Positions 1-11,804 of a stretch of 64,000 bases of DNA are shown here, in pieces (the first letter of the stretch is position 1; each line of letters opens with the position of its first letter). A program made the position numbers and the translations under genes. The DNA is taken from the NCBI GenBank assembly GCA_019137255.1, contig WPDH01000261.1, positions 186,001-250,000 of the forward strand. Reading direction: 5' to 3'. The notes under the pieces were generated by a model. The model was not told the origin of the DNA. It did no database searches and saw only the letters and a list, made by a program, of their open reading frames with translations. This stretch comes from Corinectria fuckeliana (lineage: Eukaryota > Ascomycota > Sordariomycetes > Hypocreales > Nectriaceae).

Positions 1-1346
1 GCGAGACGACTATGTGTCCCTGGGGGAGATTTTGTTGGCCCGGCGTGACGGAGGGCAGTTGCGTTGTCTGGCAGTATCGGGAAGAGAGCTGGGGGCGTCG
101 AGGTGAGGATTGTTGTGATGTCGCGATGCCTGCCATGACAGGCGCGGAGGTTGCACGGACCACGGCTCCGGCTTTCACGTCATGTGGGGCAGCTTTCCCC
201 TGACGGCAGTTCTCTAACGTCCGGGGGGAGCACCTCTTACACGCATCGGTGTTCTCTGCATTTTTGCGAGGTTGAGCATGGGAAGCTGTGGTTATCTGTC
301 TCTCAACTCGTCACAGATTCGTGTGAGAGATCGGGTTTTGCCCATGGAGAGAAGGACGGGCAGCAAAGAAACTCGCGCGCACGCCTCCGCCTCTCCCAGC
401 AAGCTCCTGGAATGTGAGGTAATTGATCGGCATTAGCACCACACTTGATATTAGGATTCCGTTGCTGAGCGGGAGATTTCCTGCAATCAAGACGAGGTAG
501 CGGGTACCTCGATGCTCATATGCTGTTTGTTGGGCCCGACATGGTCCTCTTCGATTCGCCTCCATCGTTGACGTTCTCTCATCGAGGCTCTTGGCCAATC
601 CAGTCGCGCGTCTCTGTTTTCTCCTTCGTGGCCAAGTGTCTCACTACGCAACACTTCGGAGCCCGGGCCGCAGGCCGTTCAGCTGAAGCGTGTTCCTAGC
701 TTGATTACTAGTCTTCTGGAGAAGTTGTCATAGTCGAGCCGGAGTCTCGGTGCGCTTGTAGTCCGACAAGGCGGAGATAGTCGGAGGATATCGAACTTCC
801 ACCAGACTCATCCGACGCCTTCCAAAGCTATGTCTACACGGCAGGCATGGGTGATCGATGAGCCCCCCCAACACTTCGCCACGACACCCCCCAGCAACAG
901 ACGGGAACAGCCCTGCTCTCGTGGCAACTCGCTGCGCATCACACGCACCTGCAACGGGACAGCCAAGGCGATGTTAATTCTTCTCGGCTACATTCGAGGA
1001 CTGGTGATTCGCCTCGGCGTTTCTTCTGCCGGCTCGATGACCAAATCGACTGCCTTCTCCCTTGGCTGGGGTGAGACCTTCGGTCAGGGGCATTCTACCC
1101 GACACACACACCCCCCACCCCCAGATCCCAAATGCCTCCATCCTACGACAAACTACTTAATGCCCCCAGCTTGGTCTCTTCCCCTCGTGTTCGTGCTCGA
1201 TTTCCCCGCCCTTTTTTATCTGGAACTCCCCACGGGTCTAGCTAGGTTTATGTTTTTGACTTGCTGCCTTTTGTTTGTTCCCCGTTCCCTTCTGTTCTGT
1301 TCTCCCTCTCGACCGGCCGTTCTCGGCGGCTCGTTAACACCATTAG
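1..1346. other. Left-edge region, no supported gene
   Basis: No reading frame here has the codon character, splice structure or recognisable family of a gene. The last 120 bases or so (about 1220-1346) are C/T-rich, like the 5' leader of the gene starting at 1347. A branch-like and acceptor-like pair (GTTAAC, then ATTAG) sits directly before that ATG, so an upstream non-coding or signal-peptide exon is possible but was not found in a compatible frame. Confidence 0.5.
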
Positions 1347-2307
1347 ATGTATAACAGCCCTAGCGCCGCGCATCCGGAAACCGAGGGCCACGGCCTTCGC
1401 TTCCTCAATGAGGAGTGGAACGAGAGCATCTCCAACGGCGAGCTCTTCACGCTTGCGTGGAATGAAACCATCGAGGCGGTTGATGCCCGTCTGGGTGTTT
1501 TCCGAGTGACGTATCCTCGGGATGGAGTCAAGCAGTACGAGTTGGTGACAAATCTGACGGGTAAGTGTTGGCATATATCATCCTACATTGCCCAAGGCAT
1601 GTGAGCGAGGCCATGCACTAATACCAATTACAGAGTTCATCGAGTCAACGACGTGTAAATGGACGCCCGATGACTTGGACGATAATCTATACGCCATGTG
1701 GTTGACCACGGTCAGTAACGGGAACCAGAGCTGGACCATCTCCCCGCCCTGGAAATTAAGAAACTATGTAGGTTTTTTCGTTTAGTAGCCTCCTTCTTCG
1801 CTCTAAGCTTTCCTACCTAACACAACGCCATCACAGAGGAGCCGAAGGGTTCACTGGGCGCCCTCCGTCGGCATCCCCATCGTAGTCATCCTCGGCCTCT
1901 ACGCCGTTTCCTTGATGACCTGCCTCTGGTATCGCCGCCGAAAGCGGCTGAAGCGCGACCGCGACCGCGACGAAAACGACACCAGCCAGGCCGCCGACGC
2001 CGAGGACGCCACGGGCCGGCACCCCTCCGTCAGCTCCGTCGAGACGGCTCAGACGTACAGCGAGCCTGACTTGAAGAAACTCGACACGGTGGTGGTGCTC
2101 TCCCATGAGCACCGCGACGTGTCCGTGGCGGAACGAGAGCCGGTACGTGAGTCCCGGCAGAGTGCCTGGGTTGAGGCTGTGCAGCTCGACCGCTTCAGGT
2201 TTGATCAGGGCCAGTCGAGGAGTATTGGTGGAGGGGATGATGAGGAGCTTCTAGGCCGACTGCGGAGGCCAGAGGATATGTACGTGGCACCCGGGACGGC
2301 AATGTGA
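1347..2307 (+). CDS. Single-pass fungal membrane protein, three exons
   Basis: I read exons 1347-1560, 1634-1767 and 1837-2307 (GTAAGT/ACAG and GTAGGT/ACAG introns), giving about 272 residues. Residues 1-120 form a putative extracellular domain with N-glycosylation sequons (NES, NET, NLT, NQS), then one transmembrane helix at about 126-147 and a cytoplasmic tail that begins with a strongly basic RRRK stretch and is rich in charge and Ser. This resembles the many Pezizomycotina proteins with a short beta-rich, Kre9/Knh-like ectodomain plus one helix, probably surface anchored, but the family assignment is inference. No classical signal peptide follows the chosen ATG, so the true N-terminus may lie in an unrecognised upstream exon. 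Function is unknown. Confidence 0.7.
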
Positions 2308-2918
2308 TGGACAAACTTCGACACCCATCACACGAGACTGCAAGCACACGGTTGAGGAAAGATAAGGAGAGATATACCATGTAGTAGGTCGTTTATGTAC
2401 AGAAAGAACAGGATAGTCAGGGGACGGAGCTTGAACAAAGCAGACCAGAATATTGGAGAAGCGGAAGAAAGCTTAAGCTACGGCTTCTATTATGATATGA
2501 ATGTTGATAAGAGCTTTGAAGAACATCAGGTTTAAATGTATCGAGGTCAAGTTTACGCAAGGGCCACTGTCTATAGCAAACCCCTAATGGAAGATACTCT
2601 CACACCTACTCAAAGAGTCTCTATCTATCTAGTTCCCTGAGTAACTTTGAAATCAGCCGACTCTAAAATCGAGATTGAAGTGCAGCTTCATAGGACCTCC
2701 CACCAGAGAAGCGGCTAGAAAGTAGTAGCACGAGTATAGGGTAAGTGACTTCGGACAACGGCCTTTGTCCCCACTTTTGGATTGTTTGCGTCGTGATTCA
2801 GCGCATATATATCTTATCCGGCTGGTTCAGCATCAACCACTTCTTCACTTCTTCGCACTTTCGGTCTCCTTTCGTAAAGCTCGCCTCCTCACCCTCACCC
2901 TCACCCTCGCTTTCCAAA
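2308..2918. other. Intergenic, membrane protein to APT1
   Basis: Tandem-orientation spacer. The right end (about 2830-2918) is a pyrimidine-rich leader with short CCCTCA repeats just before the thioesterase ATG. No other structure is seen. Confidence 0.5.
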
Positions 2919-3845
2919 ATGTCTGCCAGCCGCATGGCCCCTCTCATCTTCCCGGCCGCGTCCCGACACACGGCCACCGTCATCTTCGTCCACGGCCTGG
3001 GCGACACGGGCAACGGCTGGGCGTCGGCCGTTGAGAACTGGCGACGGCGGCAGCGTCTGGACGAGGTCAAGTTCATCTTGCCTCACGCCCCCAAAATCCC
3101 CATCACCGTCGTGAGTGCGGCCTCTTCTGCCGTGAATCCCGAGAGAGACTGTGGCACTGACGTGGTTGCACTAGAACATGGGCATGCGGATGCCGGGATG
3201 GTTTGATGTGGTATGTCTACACTGGCCCCGACATGCCGGATACCTACGATCCATCTAACAACATCATCAGGTAGCACTGGGCGGCGACGTCAACACCCTC
3301 GTTCGCAACGAGGACACCGAAGGCATCAAGCTCAGCCAGAAGTACTTCCACGACCTGATCCAAGACGAGATCACCTCGGGCATCCCCGCCGACCGCATCG
3401 TCCTTGGCGGCTTCTCCCAGGGCGGCGCCATGTCCCTCCTCGCCGGCCTGACCTTTACGGCCAAGCTGGCCGGCATCGTGGGCCTCTCGTCCTGGCTGCT
3501 GATGTCCCAGGCCTTCCCCACCATGATCTCGCCCACGGATGCCAACCGCCAGACCCCAATCATCATGTACCACGGCGACCAGGACCCCGTCGTCCACACT
3601 AGCCGGGGCAAGCTGAGCGCCGACAAGCTCAAGGAGCTCGGCTACGACGTGACCTGGAAGACTTACTCGTAAGTATCCGTTGATATGAAGCTTCTGGTTC
3701 CCCCGAAAGACCTGTCGGTGGACGTCCTGCTGACACTATCCCTAGCGGCATGGCCCACTCCGCTTGCCTCGAGGAGCTCGACGATGTGGAGGCCTTTTTG
3801 AGAGACAGACTCCCTCCTATTGCTGAGAGGGAGAAGGAACTGTGA
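2919..3845 (+). CDS. Acyl-protein thioesterase 1 (serine hydrolase)
   Basis: Cytosolic alpha/beta hydrolase expected to remove palmitoyl groups from S-acylated proteins and to act on lysophospholipids. Exons read as 2919-3110, 3175-3210, 3271-3668 and 3746-3845, giving 241 residues, the usual size. Visible family features are the oxyanion segment FVHGLGDTGNGW near residue 24, the short exon encoding GMRMPGWFDV, the nucleophile motif GFSQGG with Ser at about 125, Asp at about 181 in GDQDPVV, and His at about 213 in GMAHSA. The triad is complete. All four exons keep frame and each intron has canonical ends. The ATG at 2919 was chosen because the protein then begins MSASRMAPLIFP, typical of fungal homologues. 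Confidence 0.93.
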
Positions 3846-4566
3846 TGGACGAGACAAAGGTCTTTTTCAACTATATGGGAATGGGGAACTGTGGGCAACC
3901 AAAGCAAAAGCACGTCTTCGCAGAACAGAAGACTTTCATCTTCAAAGCATGTCATAGCTTTGACGTCGCAGCCCTGTGCATATTCACGAGCTCGACTGCA
4001 GACCAATCATTACTGACGCTTTCACATGCCATGTGGCATACTATCTTGCATGGTGCCGCGTGATGCGATGAGAAATACCGGCTGAGGCTATTTGTAGGCA
4101 GCATACGGCTAGGATTATCTAATTAGCCACCCGCCTGGCCTTTGATGCTTTTGATGCGGGATGACGTGCATTCCAAGTGCCCTTGGACCACTCGACGGCC
4201 CTAACGCTCAGTGGGGTAGGCCCTCTGTATTCTCCAACAGTTCGTGCTGCACAGTGCCCGCACACCTCGTCGGAGCGCTAAGTAACCTAACCTCCACTAC
4301 CGTGGCACTAGGTAATCTTGACTTGATCCTCCCGCTTCGCCTCGTTCTCCTTCCTCCACCTGCTCGCTGCTCCCATTCTACCTCACTTCCCTCGCTGGCC
4401 GGCCCTGGGCGAAAGTGTATACGTCTTGGCACTGGAACGACATGCTATTCTTGTCGTCTTCCCTCCGCGCGCCGAACCGCCTTGGCTAAACGAGCCCTCT
4501 TCCGTCCCACACCGGTGTCCTGTCATGTCCTCCCTGACCCTGGCCTCTGTCTCCAGATAAACAAAC
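3846..4566. other. Intergenic, APT1 to IVY1
   Basis: Contains the APT1 3' end and a long C/T-rich stretch (about 4325-4560) typical of a fungal core promoter and leader for the gene starting at 4567. No additional gene is seen. Confidence 0.5.
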
Positions 4567-6033
4567 ATGGCTTCTCCCGATCAATCCCGCCCGGTCTCAC
4601 CGACGCCGTCCCAGCTGCCACCCGTCCCCGGCTCTCCCGTATACTCCATCGCCTCCACGGCGAACCCTCTCTCCCAGTTTAGCTTGCCGCTCCCGCCGCC
4701 GCCGCGACCCGCCCACGCCGTCCTCTCCAAAGGCGACCTCGGACAGTCCCAGCAGGCCTACTCTGACCTCCTCTCCTCCGCAAAGGCCTACCGCCTCGCC
4801 CTCGCCAGCCTCTCGACTGCTGCATCGACGTTCGGCTCTGCCCTCGAAGCATGTGCGCGACTCAAGGAAGCCCGCGCCGAGCCCATCAGCCCCTCCGGCG
4901 CGACCAACATGACTGCCAGCTTCACTACCAAAGGCTCTTGCACCGCCGACATGCTAATGTCTGCTTCGGGTGTTCACCAGCTTGTGGCAAACCACCAGCA
5001 GATCCTCTCCGAGACAGTGTACCGTTCCTTCGAAGTGCCACTGCTACACGACCTCGACAAGTGGCAGACTGTGATTGACGACGAGGAGGAGACGTACAAG
5101 GCGAAGGTTAGAGCGCAAAGCAAGGAGATAAAGCGCCTTGAGAAGGAGGGCATGAAGTTGCACAAGCAGCGGAGACGAGATGTCGCGCGCTTCCGGGCGC
5201 ACTTGGTGGAGCTAACCACCAAGCTCGACGGCTTGACGACACTCCACGCGGACCATGCCAGGACGCTGCTGAGAGAGAGCCAGGACACAAGCGGGAGGAT
5301 TGTCGATGCCAGCTGTAGTTTAGTCCGGGCAGAGGTGGACATCTTTGAGAGCCTGGCGAGGAAGGGATGGACCGGTGGCGGCTTGGACGAGCTGCTGGAG
5401 AAGGGCCAGGACCTATTCGCGACCGAGGACGACAGTGCAACCCTTGGCGGCGCTGGAGGCAGCGCCGAGACGGCTAAGCTCTTCTCCATCCTGCCCCCTA
5501 AGAGCATCCTCGCCGACTCCGGATCCGAGGTATCCAGAGCAGGACACGCCAGGGGCGACAGTCTGCTCGTGGACACGGATCGATACCAGTCTCTTGCTGC
5601 TCTAGCCACGGACTCTAAGCAAAGCGGTGGCAGCGGCGGCGGCGGAGACAGCGACAGCGTCTTCTCGGCCGACTTCAACAAGCCTCGCGGCGCCCGTCCC
5701 TTTTCGCCGCAGCCTATCCGCCGCATCCCTACCGACGTAACCTTCGAATCTCTCAGCGCCGGGGTTGGCGGGGTGATTGGTCCAAGCACTAACGATGACG
5801 GTGACGACCTGCACCGTCCGGAGCTGCTCATGCCCGTGGTCGAGGCTGACGACGGGGAGGAGGACGGCGATCCTGGCAAGGAGGAACGCGAGCGGAGCGA
5901 GAGAGACGATGAAGACGGGCACGAGGAGGATATGCGAGGGAGGACGGCGCCCGGATCGCCCGGATCAGAGACCAGGTCACCAGAGTTCATCACGGACGAG
6001 AGCTCCCCCGAAGCCACTTGGGGAATAGTTTGA
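4567..6033 (+). CDS. IVY1: Ivy1-like phospholipid-binding vacuolar BAR protein
   Basis: Uninterrupted 488-residue frame. After a Pro/Ser-rich N-terminus (1-50) comes the segment QQAYSDLLSSAKAYRLAL followed by a long helical region to about residue 290, including a charged coiled coil at about 170-225. This matches the inverse-BAR-type fold of yeast Ivy1, a protein of the vacuolar membrane that binds phosphoinositides and the Rab Ypt7 and is linked to TORC1 and microautophagy. The C-terminal 200 residues are disordered, Ser/Gly/Asp/Glu-rich, with acidic blocks near the end. The start is the only ATG before the conserved part and follows a pyrimidine-rich leader. Long open frames on the opposite strand are shadows of GC-biased codons. 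The family call rests on remembered sequence pattern. Confidence 0.8.
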   Translation: MASPDQSRPVSPTPSQLPPVPGSPVYSIASTANPLSQFSLPLPPPPRPAHAVLSKGDLGQSQQAYSDLLSSAKAYRLALASLSTAASTFGSALEACARLKEARAEPISPSGATNMTASFTTKGSCTADMLMSASGVHQLVANHQQILSETVYRSFEVPLLHDLDKWQTVIDDEEETYKAKVRAQSKEIKRLEKEGMKLHKQRRRDVARFRAHLVELTTKLDGLTTLHADHARTLLRESQDTSGRIVDASCSLVRAEVDIFESLARKGWTGGGLDELLEKGQDLFATEDDSATLGGAGGSAETAKLFSILPPKSILADSGSEVSRAGHARGDSLLVDTDRYQSLAALATDSKQSGGSGGGGDSDSVFSADFNKPRGARPFSPQPIRRIPTDVTFESLSAGVGGVIGPSTNDDGDDLHRPELLMPVVEADDGEEDGDPGKEERERSERDDEDGHEEDMRGRTAPGSPGSETRSPEFITDESSPEATWGIV

Positions 6034-6375
6034 TGTATCGCGAGTGAGAGTGTGGAAGCTGATTATATGTAGGTCGGCGTTGATTCGGGCATGTTGGAGG
6101 CATCCTGGTCACGGCGTTTGACGGCTTGTGCTGGTGATAGATTTGCATAGGTACTTTGTTGTAGTACAAACATTATACGGTTCTTGATATTCCCCGTTTC
6201 TAATCGAAGTAGATAGATAGACTGGGTCCCCCACCGTCCATTCACACGCCTGACGCCATGGGCCACGGTTTAATGCTGTGGCCGCTCTTCAAAGCCCATC
6301 GTCTCTCATCTCGTACAGTCCAACTGCCCCTGGTATTTGTGTATGCCCGAATACCCCTTTTTTCATTTCATTCCT
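6034..6375. other. Short convergent spacer IVY1 / NUP53
   Basis: Tail-to-tail spacer shared by the 3' ends of both neighbours. Nothing else is visible. Confidence 0.5.
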
Positions 6376-7713
6376 TCAGTCATCCTTGTCAATGTTCAGC
6401 ACATCGCCCCCGAACAACCCAAAGGTGGCATCCAGCCACCAGATGAGCTTCCAGTAAAGACTTGCGCGATTCCAGTCAAACTCGCCGGCCTCGGTACGCG
6501 GCACCTCGTTGCCAATCATGCTGCCGCCGAACCACTTGACGAAGGGGATGGCATTGAGGAAACGCTGCATGACGGACTGCTGCGGGAGCAGGGCTAGATC
6601 GGCGGGGAGGATGGTGGCGCGGCGGGCGGTGGGGATGCGCCGGCAGAAGATGCTGTCCTGGTCGCGGATCTCAATTGGTTGGATGCCGGACGTGAGGGCT
6701 TTGGGGGCTGTGGGAACGGGCTCGGTGATGGTGGTGCTGGACGTGTGCGAGTTGGTGATGGTGCCCGTGTCCATGGTCAAGCTGGAGGTTTGCGAGTGGG
6801 GAGGCGAGAGGTCGAGGAGGCGGCTGTTGAAGGAGGTGGGCATGCCGCTGACCGTCTTGCGCTTCGGCGCGCTGGTCGAGGCGGGCATGCTGTTGGACCG
6901 GGGGTGTTCAGCAACCAGGGCATCGACATCGGGACAGGCCTCGTCTTTGGCGGGCGGGAGCCCACGGTAGGCCTCAGCGTACACTAGATGCCCCAGGATC
7001 CTCTGAGGGCTGGCAAACATGGCAGCCTCGGCAGCTTCCTCGCTCTCAAACGTGACCTTGACCCAGTGCTCTCCTCCGTCGGCGCGGTTCACCAGCGCCC
7101 TCTCGTCGGCACTCAGAGTCCGGCGTCGCGTAAAGGCCGGGTCGCGAAGCTCCGACTTGTACCGGCGCTGGGAGGCCGGGGGCTCTCGGGGGTAGTCCTC
7201 GAGGACGTTGCCGGCGAGGGACTCGTAGTGGGAGATGGCGGCGTACTGCTGGGTCGAGGAGCGGTAGCCGCGCAGGACGAGCTCGACGGGGAAGGCGGCT
7301 ACGGGGCGCTGGGGCGCCGGGTCCTCCTGGAGCATGCCGCTGCTCTTGCGCGGGACCGTGGCAGCGGGCGCGGCCTGGTTGGAGACCCAGTCGCCGAAGA
7401 GCTTATCGGCGGCGGCGAGGGTCGGGTTCTGCGCGCCGCGGGCGGGCGTGCCGCCGCGGGAGCGGGAGCGGCGGGTAGATTTGCCAAAGGAGCCGGACTC
7501 GGCGACGGTGCGGCGTGAGCGGGTGCTTGCTGTGGGAGCATCTTGTCTAGAGAGGAACGGCTTAGGTTAGCGACTTGGAGGAGCTGCGGCGAGGCAGAAG
7601 GCTGCGACGGGATGATCGTACTGATTGAAATACATGGCGTAGGGCCGCTTGATGCCGTCGTCGCCGATGTAGCATTCGTCGTCGGGGACGTTGTGGAGGA
7701 TGAGGGGAGCCAT
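6376..7713 (-). CDS. NUP53: Nucleoporin Nup53 (Nup35/Nup53 family)
   Basis: Inner-ring nuclear pore adaptor that in other fungi binds Nic96, Nup170 and the nuclear membrane. Exon 1 runs 7713-7622 and exon 2 7546-6376. The GTACGA donor and CTCTAG acceptor join Gln-31 to the body, giving about 420 residues. Exon 1 encodes the opening MAPLILHNVPDDECYIGDDG. A non-canonical RRM (MPPN domain) covers about 117-220 (VELVLRGY, FAAISHYE-like, WVKVTF, GHLVYAEAY). The last 30 residues form the amphipathic membrane-binding helix with KLIWWLDATFGLFGGDVL. The middle is Ser/Thr/Pro-rich linker. Without the small first exon the N-terminus is lost, so a one-exon model would be truncated. It shares a roughly 1-kb divergent region with the dioxygenase gene. 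Confidence 0.9.
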
Positions 7714-8778
7714 AGCTAACGCGGGGATAGCTTGATGGAAGGTGACCGCGAGAGGACGGGAGGAGGGCGTAGACCAAAGAAAAACCGCTGCGTTCCGGAA
7801 GATGAAAGGAACCCGCGGCAGGTAGGGCGAGGCGAGAGGCGAGGGAGGCGTGTCGGAGGTTGGCGGCGCTGGGACGGAGTCTCGTTTCGGCGAAGTTTAC
7901 ATGCCCAAATTTCATGGAGTTGACTCTGGCGTCGATTTTCTGGCACAGCAACCAAAAGGTTGAGGCTAGGTTTACGGCGGCGCGATGTGGTGTGCGGCAG
8001 ATTGGTTTCTCCGTGGCCGCTCGGTCCTCCTGGTTTGGCCGTCTCTTCGCTGCCTTGTTCCTTATGTCAAAAGGGTGGTCGTTATATCTTGCGACTGATG
8101 AGTCTATTCCGCTGCACCATTTCTTGAACGCGCAATCCCTTTCTCTGTTAGATCTTGTGTCGTGGCCGAAGAGGTGCTTGTAGACTGTGGATCATTCTCA
8201 ACTCAGCCAAAGTACAGTGCTCATGCGACAAAGGAAGCAAACGTATTGCATCGAGGGCGAACAGCCTCAATTGAGATAAATATAGACCCAGCAGAATATG
8301 ACATGAGGTCTCGTCCACATCGATGTGTATAGTCTTTGTTGCTGGTATTGGGGCATTTTCATTAGAGTTGCGAGCAACATGGCCATTCCCAGCTTTTGGA
8401 GCATTCGATGCTACATAGTAATTGGGTGGGAGCAGGCAGCTTCAAAGAAGACGCCAGACAGTGTTAAAACCAGAACAAAGACCTTAAAGCAACACGCACT
8501 TCGAGACCCAAGAGTTGATACTTGGATCGAGCCGGTAATCGACGTTGCGGGCTGAATCAGCATCACCTCATTGCGATCCCTTTCCACGTCCACTGTGAAG
8601 CCGATCGCGCGCGGCATCCAAATCCAGCAGTGGACGCTCCACCCCAAGGGATCTCCCGGGGCTGGAAATACGGATATACTCAAGTACATGGACGTCAAAA
8701 CTCGGAGCCTCGCCCTGTACTTCACCAACCGTCAATTCTTCCCTAAAGGGGCACTGCTCTGCAAATCAATTGCCCACC
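7714..8778. other. Divergent intergenic region NUP53 / dioxygenase
   Basis: Head-to-head promoter region of about 1.06 kb. Small open frames are present but lack ATG-plus-splice support. No clear TATA box was fixed. Confidence 0.5.
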
Positions 8779-9938
8779 ATGAGCCAGGTTCTATCTTTCC
8801 GAGCGCTTATCGGCTTGTCCCTCGCCGTGGCCATGTTCGCGTTCCTCGGTGCTTCGCCTCTCAAAGCCTTCACCTCCACCCTGCAGCGAGCAGGCATGGA
8901 TTGGTTCCCGACACAGCAAAATGCTAGTGCGCCTTTGACGTCAAGGACGCCAGTTTACTTCTTCAGTCACGGTGGAGTAAGTGTTTAAAAATATTTACAT
9001 GAGTTGCCGTGTCTAATGAGTATTTCATAGCCCGATGTTCAGTACAACACCAAGCATCCTGTGTTCCCGATTCTGCAGCAAATCGGCAAGGAAATCACAA
9101 AACAGGTCAGGCCAAAGGCCGTCGTTGTATTCTCAGCCCATTGGATGGGTGACGAGGGTGCCATCCATGTCAACAAGGCGGAGAATACCGACTTGATATA
9201 TGAGTATAGTCTTTGAGCCATCACCCCGTCTTGGAGGATGAGATGCTAATTAGACCCAGTTTCTATGGGTTTCCGGACCACTTTTACGAGGCTAAATATC
9301 CCAACAAGGGAGACCCTGAGCTTGCGAGCAAGATCATGGTCATGTTGTCGGAAGCCGGTATCCAGTCGTATGGTGTCAAGCGCGGCCTGGACCACGGCGT
9401 CTGGTCCGGCTTCAATGTTGGTAGGCGCGCACGCGAGGGTCGATTGTCGAGACGAATGCTTACCCAAGCCACAGCATTTGACCCGGAAACAAATCCTTTA
9501 AACGTTCCTTTGGTCCAGGTCTCGATTTACAAGAACGAGAACCCCCATGCTCACTACGCCCTGGGTCGCGCGGTCGCTGCGCTGCGAGAACAGGGCATCG
9601 TCATCATTGGCGCCGGAATGTCCGTCCATAACCTCCGCGACATGCACTACATGTTCGAGGGCAATGCCGAGCCGATGCCGTACACGGTCAGCTTCGACAA
9701 CGCGCTGAAGGAGGCCGTCGAGGTCGACCCGGCGCTGCGGGAGGACACGATGGCAGCCATCTGCAAACGCGGGGACGCGAAGCAAGCTCACCCGTTCATG
9801 GACCACTTGATGCCCGTGTACATCGCAGCGGGAGCGGCCGGCGAGGACTGGGGAAAGCAGACGTGGACGCTACAAGAGGGGAGCTTCGGGTGGGCTCAAT
9901 ATCGGTTCGGGGATGTCTCGTCGTTGTCGAAGTTGTAG
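8779..9938 (+). CDS. LigB-type extradiol ring-cleavage dioxygenase (DODA-like)
   Basis: Class III extradiol dioxygenase related to plant DOPA 4,5-dioxygenase and the bacterial YgiD/LigB group, predicted to open catecholic rings using a metal bound by histidines. Exons 8779-8976, 9031-9203, 9260-9420 and 9475-9938 give about 331 residues. Characteristic parts are SHGGP (His-64), VVVFSAHW, the DFYGFPDHFYEAKYP segment formed across intron 2, GLDHGVW, and GIVIIGAGMSVHNLRD. Unusually for the family the N-terminus carries a hydrophobic segment at about 8-26, suggesting membrane anchoring or secretion. Intron 3 is 54 nt, a multiple of three without a stop, so retention would add 18 residues. The physiological substrate cannot be told. 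Confidence 0.88.
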
Positions 9939-10368
9939 GCGGTGCGCTTGGGCATCAATCTGGAAGTCCGAGGTGCAGTTTGTATACAGCTCGTCGGAAT
10001 GGCAGAGTGGCTTGGTTCCCTTCGGGCCTCATTAATCGGTTCGGGCTCGGTGAGAGTCAATGTGATATGTGAGCAAATTTTTGAGGGATGCGTTTGGATG
10101 CGAACATCGTAGCGTGTTGTGTAGCGTGGGTATACAGCAGAGGATTGTTGTCGCATGAGCCCCCCGCGATAACGCATAATTAATAGTCGGAATACGTGGT
10201 GACGAAACGGACCACGTATGAAGTACATCGTTCCACTTAGGCGCGGGAATGGGCCTCAGGCCTTTGTATCGCATATACATCTCTATGGCATTATTCTGGT
10301 GCGTGCGTGCGAACTAACTAAGGCCTGATGCTTGCCTCTCCTGGAGTGCTCAGCCCAAGGCTCAGAGA
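9939..10368. other. Convergent spacer dioxygenase / RTC
   Basis: Tail-to-tail 430-bp spacer holding the 3' ends of both neighbours. No gene or repeat is seen. Confidence 0.5.
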
Positions 10369-11652
10369 CTAACCAAAGGTAGTGCCGACCCCTTTGACCA
10401 GGTGCCCTTTGTCGTAGAATTCTACCGCAGGCAGCAGTTCGCCCACAACCCATCTCGCCGTCTGGGTGTGCAAGGACCCGTGGCCAAAAGGCTCGCTGCT
10501 CTTTTCCCTCCTCATCCTGGAGCCTCCAACGTCGAGGTTGCCTAGAGCATCAATAAGCGCGCCCTGCAGCGACTCCTCGGGGCTTCCGCCGCCACGAGGG
10601 AAGGACGAATATCCATCGCAGAGTGCCTGGAAGCAGACGACCTGGTCTTGGAGATGCTGGTCGACCTCCCCGCTCTGGGTAACTTCTTCAAACAGTCCTC
10701 GACACAACTTGTCCGAGACCTGGCCTGTGAAGGAGCCCCTCGACTTCCCCTTTTTCGGCATCGAGCCGAGGAAGTCCTTGCCCCATCTTATGCCGCCTTT
10801 CGAGTGCGCCACGAGGAGAATATACCACCGCGTCTCGAGGAGGGAGTCTTCTACCAGCTTGAAGTTGACGTCGGCCCCTGGAAAGAGGACATCAAGGTCT
10901 TTGACCAAAGCGTTCTGGAGCTCCTCGTGCACGGTGCTAGGAACGACCATGGTGACGTCTACACCTGTTACTTCATATGACTCCGGGTGCTTGCGCGGGG
11001 CTGTTGCCTTGAACCGGAGAGGCTGGCCAACGGGGAGCGGGAATATCTTTAGCCAGAACTCACCCCGACTTTGCGGTCCAAGGCTCCAGCCTCGACGTGT
11101 CAATTTCCTCTCAACCAGGATACCGAAACGGTCTTCGAGGACAGGCAGCAGGACCTGGTCCAGGTAGTCATACGACAGGCTGAAAGAAACATTGGTCCCT
11201 CCCGAAATTTCCACCTCAATCGGTTCGCAACTACTGTTGCCTGCAAAAACGAGGAAAGGCAAAATAGCCTGCAGGATTAAAAGGGTGCTGGCAGACCCTG
11301 AAGCGGCAGAAAGTTTGATGTTTCTTTGCACCAACCCTGAGGGACCGCGTCGGGGGATGAACGAAATGGTCTTTGATCCAACACTGAGGCCTTCCACTTC
11401 AGCATCGGTGGCCTCTGCGAGCCACTGAATGGAAGTGACATGCTGGCTTTTTAGTCCTAGGCACGCGTCGAGTCAGTGGTTGATCTTAGGTTGGGCTGGG
11501 GGACACAGACCTCCACCTTTGGCACCTCCTCTGTTGCCCCTGACGTTGGTGATGACCACAGGTTGCGTGGTCAAGGCCGCGAGACAGATGGCCACTCTCA
11601 CGACTTGTCCGCCGCCTTCCCCGGTACGTCCGTCGATTTCGATTGGCTTCAT
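10369..11652 (-). CDS. RNA 3'-terminal phosphate cyclase
   Basis: ATP-dependent enzyme converting RNA 3'-phosphate ends to 2',3'-cyclic phosphates, presumably nuclear. Exon 1 is 11652-11511 and exon 2 11456-10369. A GTCTGT donor and CCTAG acceptor join GAKGGG to LKSQHV, giving about 409 residues, slightly longer than the usual 340-390. Family marks are IEIDGRTGEGGGQVVR at residue 4, the linker motif RGNRGGAKGGG, SGGTNV, RRGWSLGPQSRG, DQHLQDQVV, and the C-terminal SLHTQTARW whose His matches the adenylated catalytic histidine of bacterial RtcA. The Rcl1 branch lacks that His, so RtcA rather than Rcl1 is favoured. The donor GTCTGT is non-consensus, but the join restores the conserved motif exactly. 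Confidence 0.88.
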
Positions 11653-11804
11653 GGCGTTGGTGGTGAATGGGTGGCAATGATGATGGCGTATACAGCACCG
11701 CTCTGGAAAGCAACCTGGCAGCCTAACTGGGGCGAACAATTCGATCTTGCCACAGACAGCACGGAATTTTCTGAAAGAAGCTTGATGAAAGCTTTGGACC
11801 TTTT

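Noticed and set aside
4974..6017. 347-codon minus-strand frame
   Set aside because: Antisense to IVY1; Ser/Pro-rich composition produced by GC-biased codons of the real gene, with no domain.
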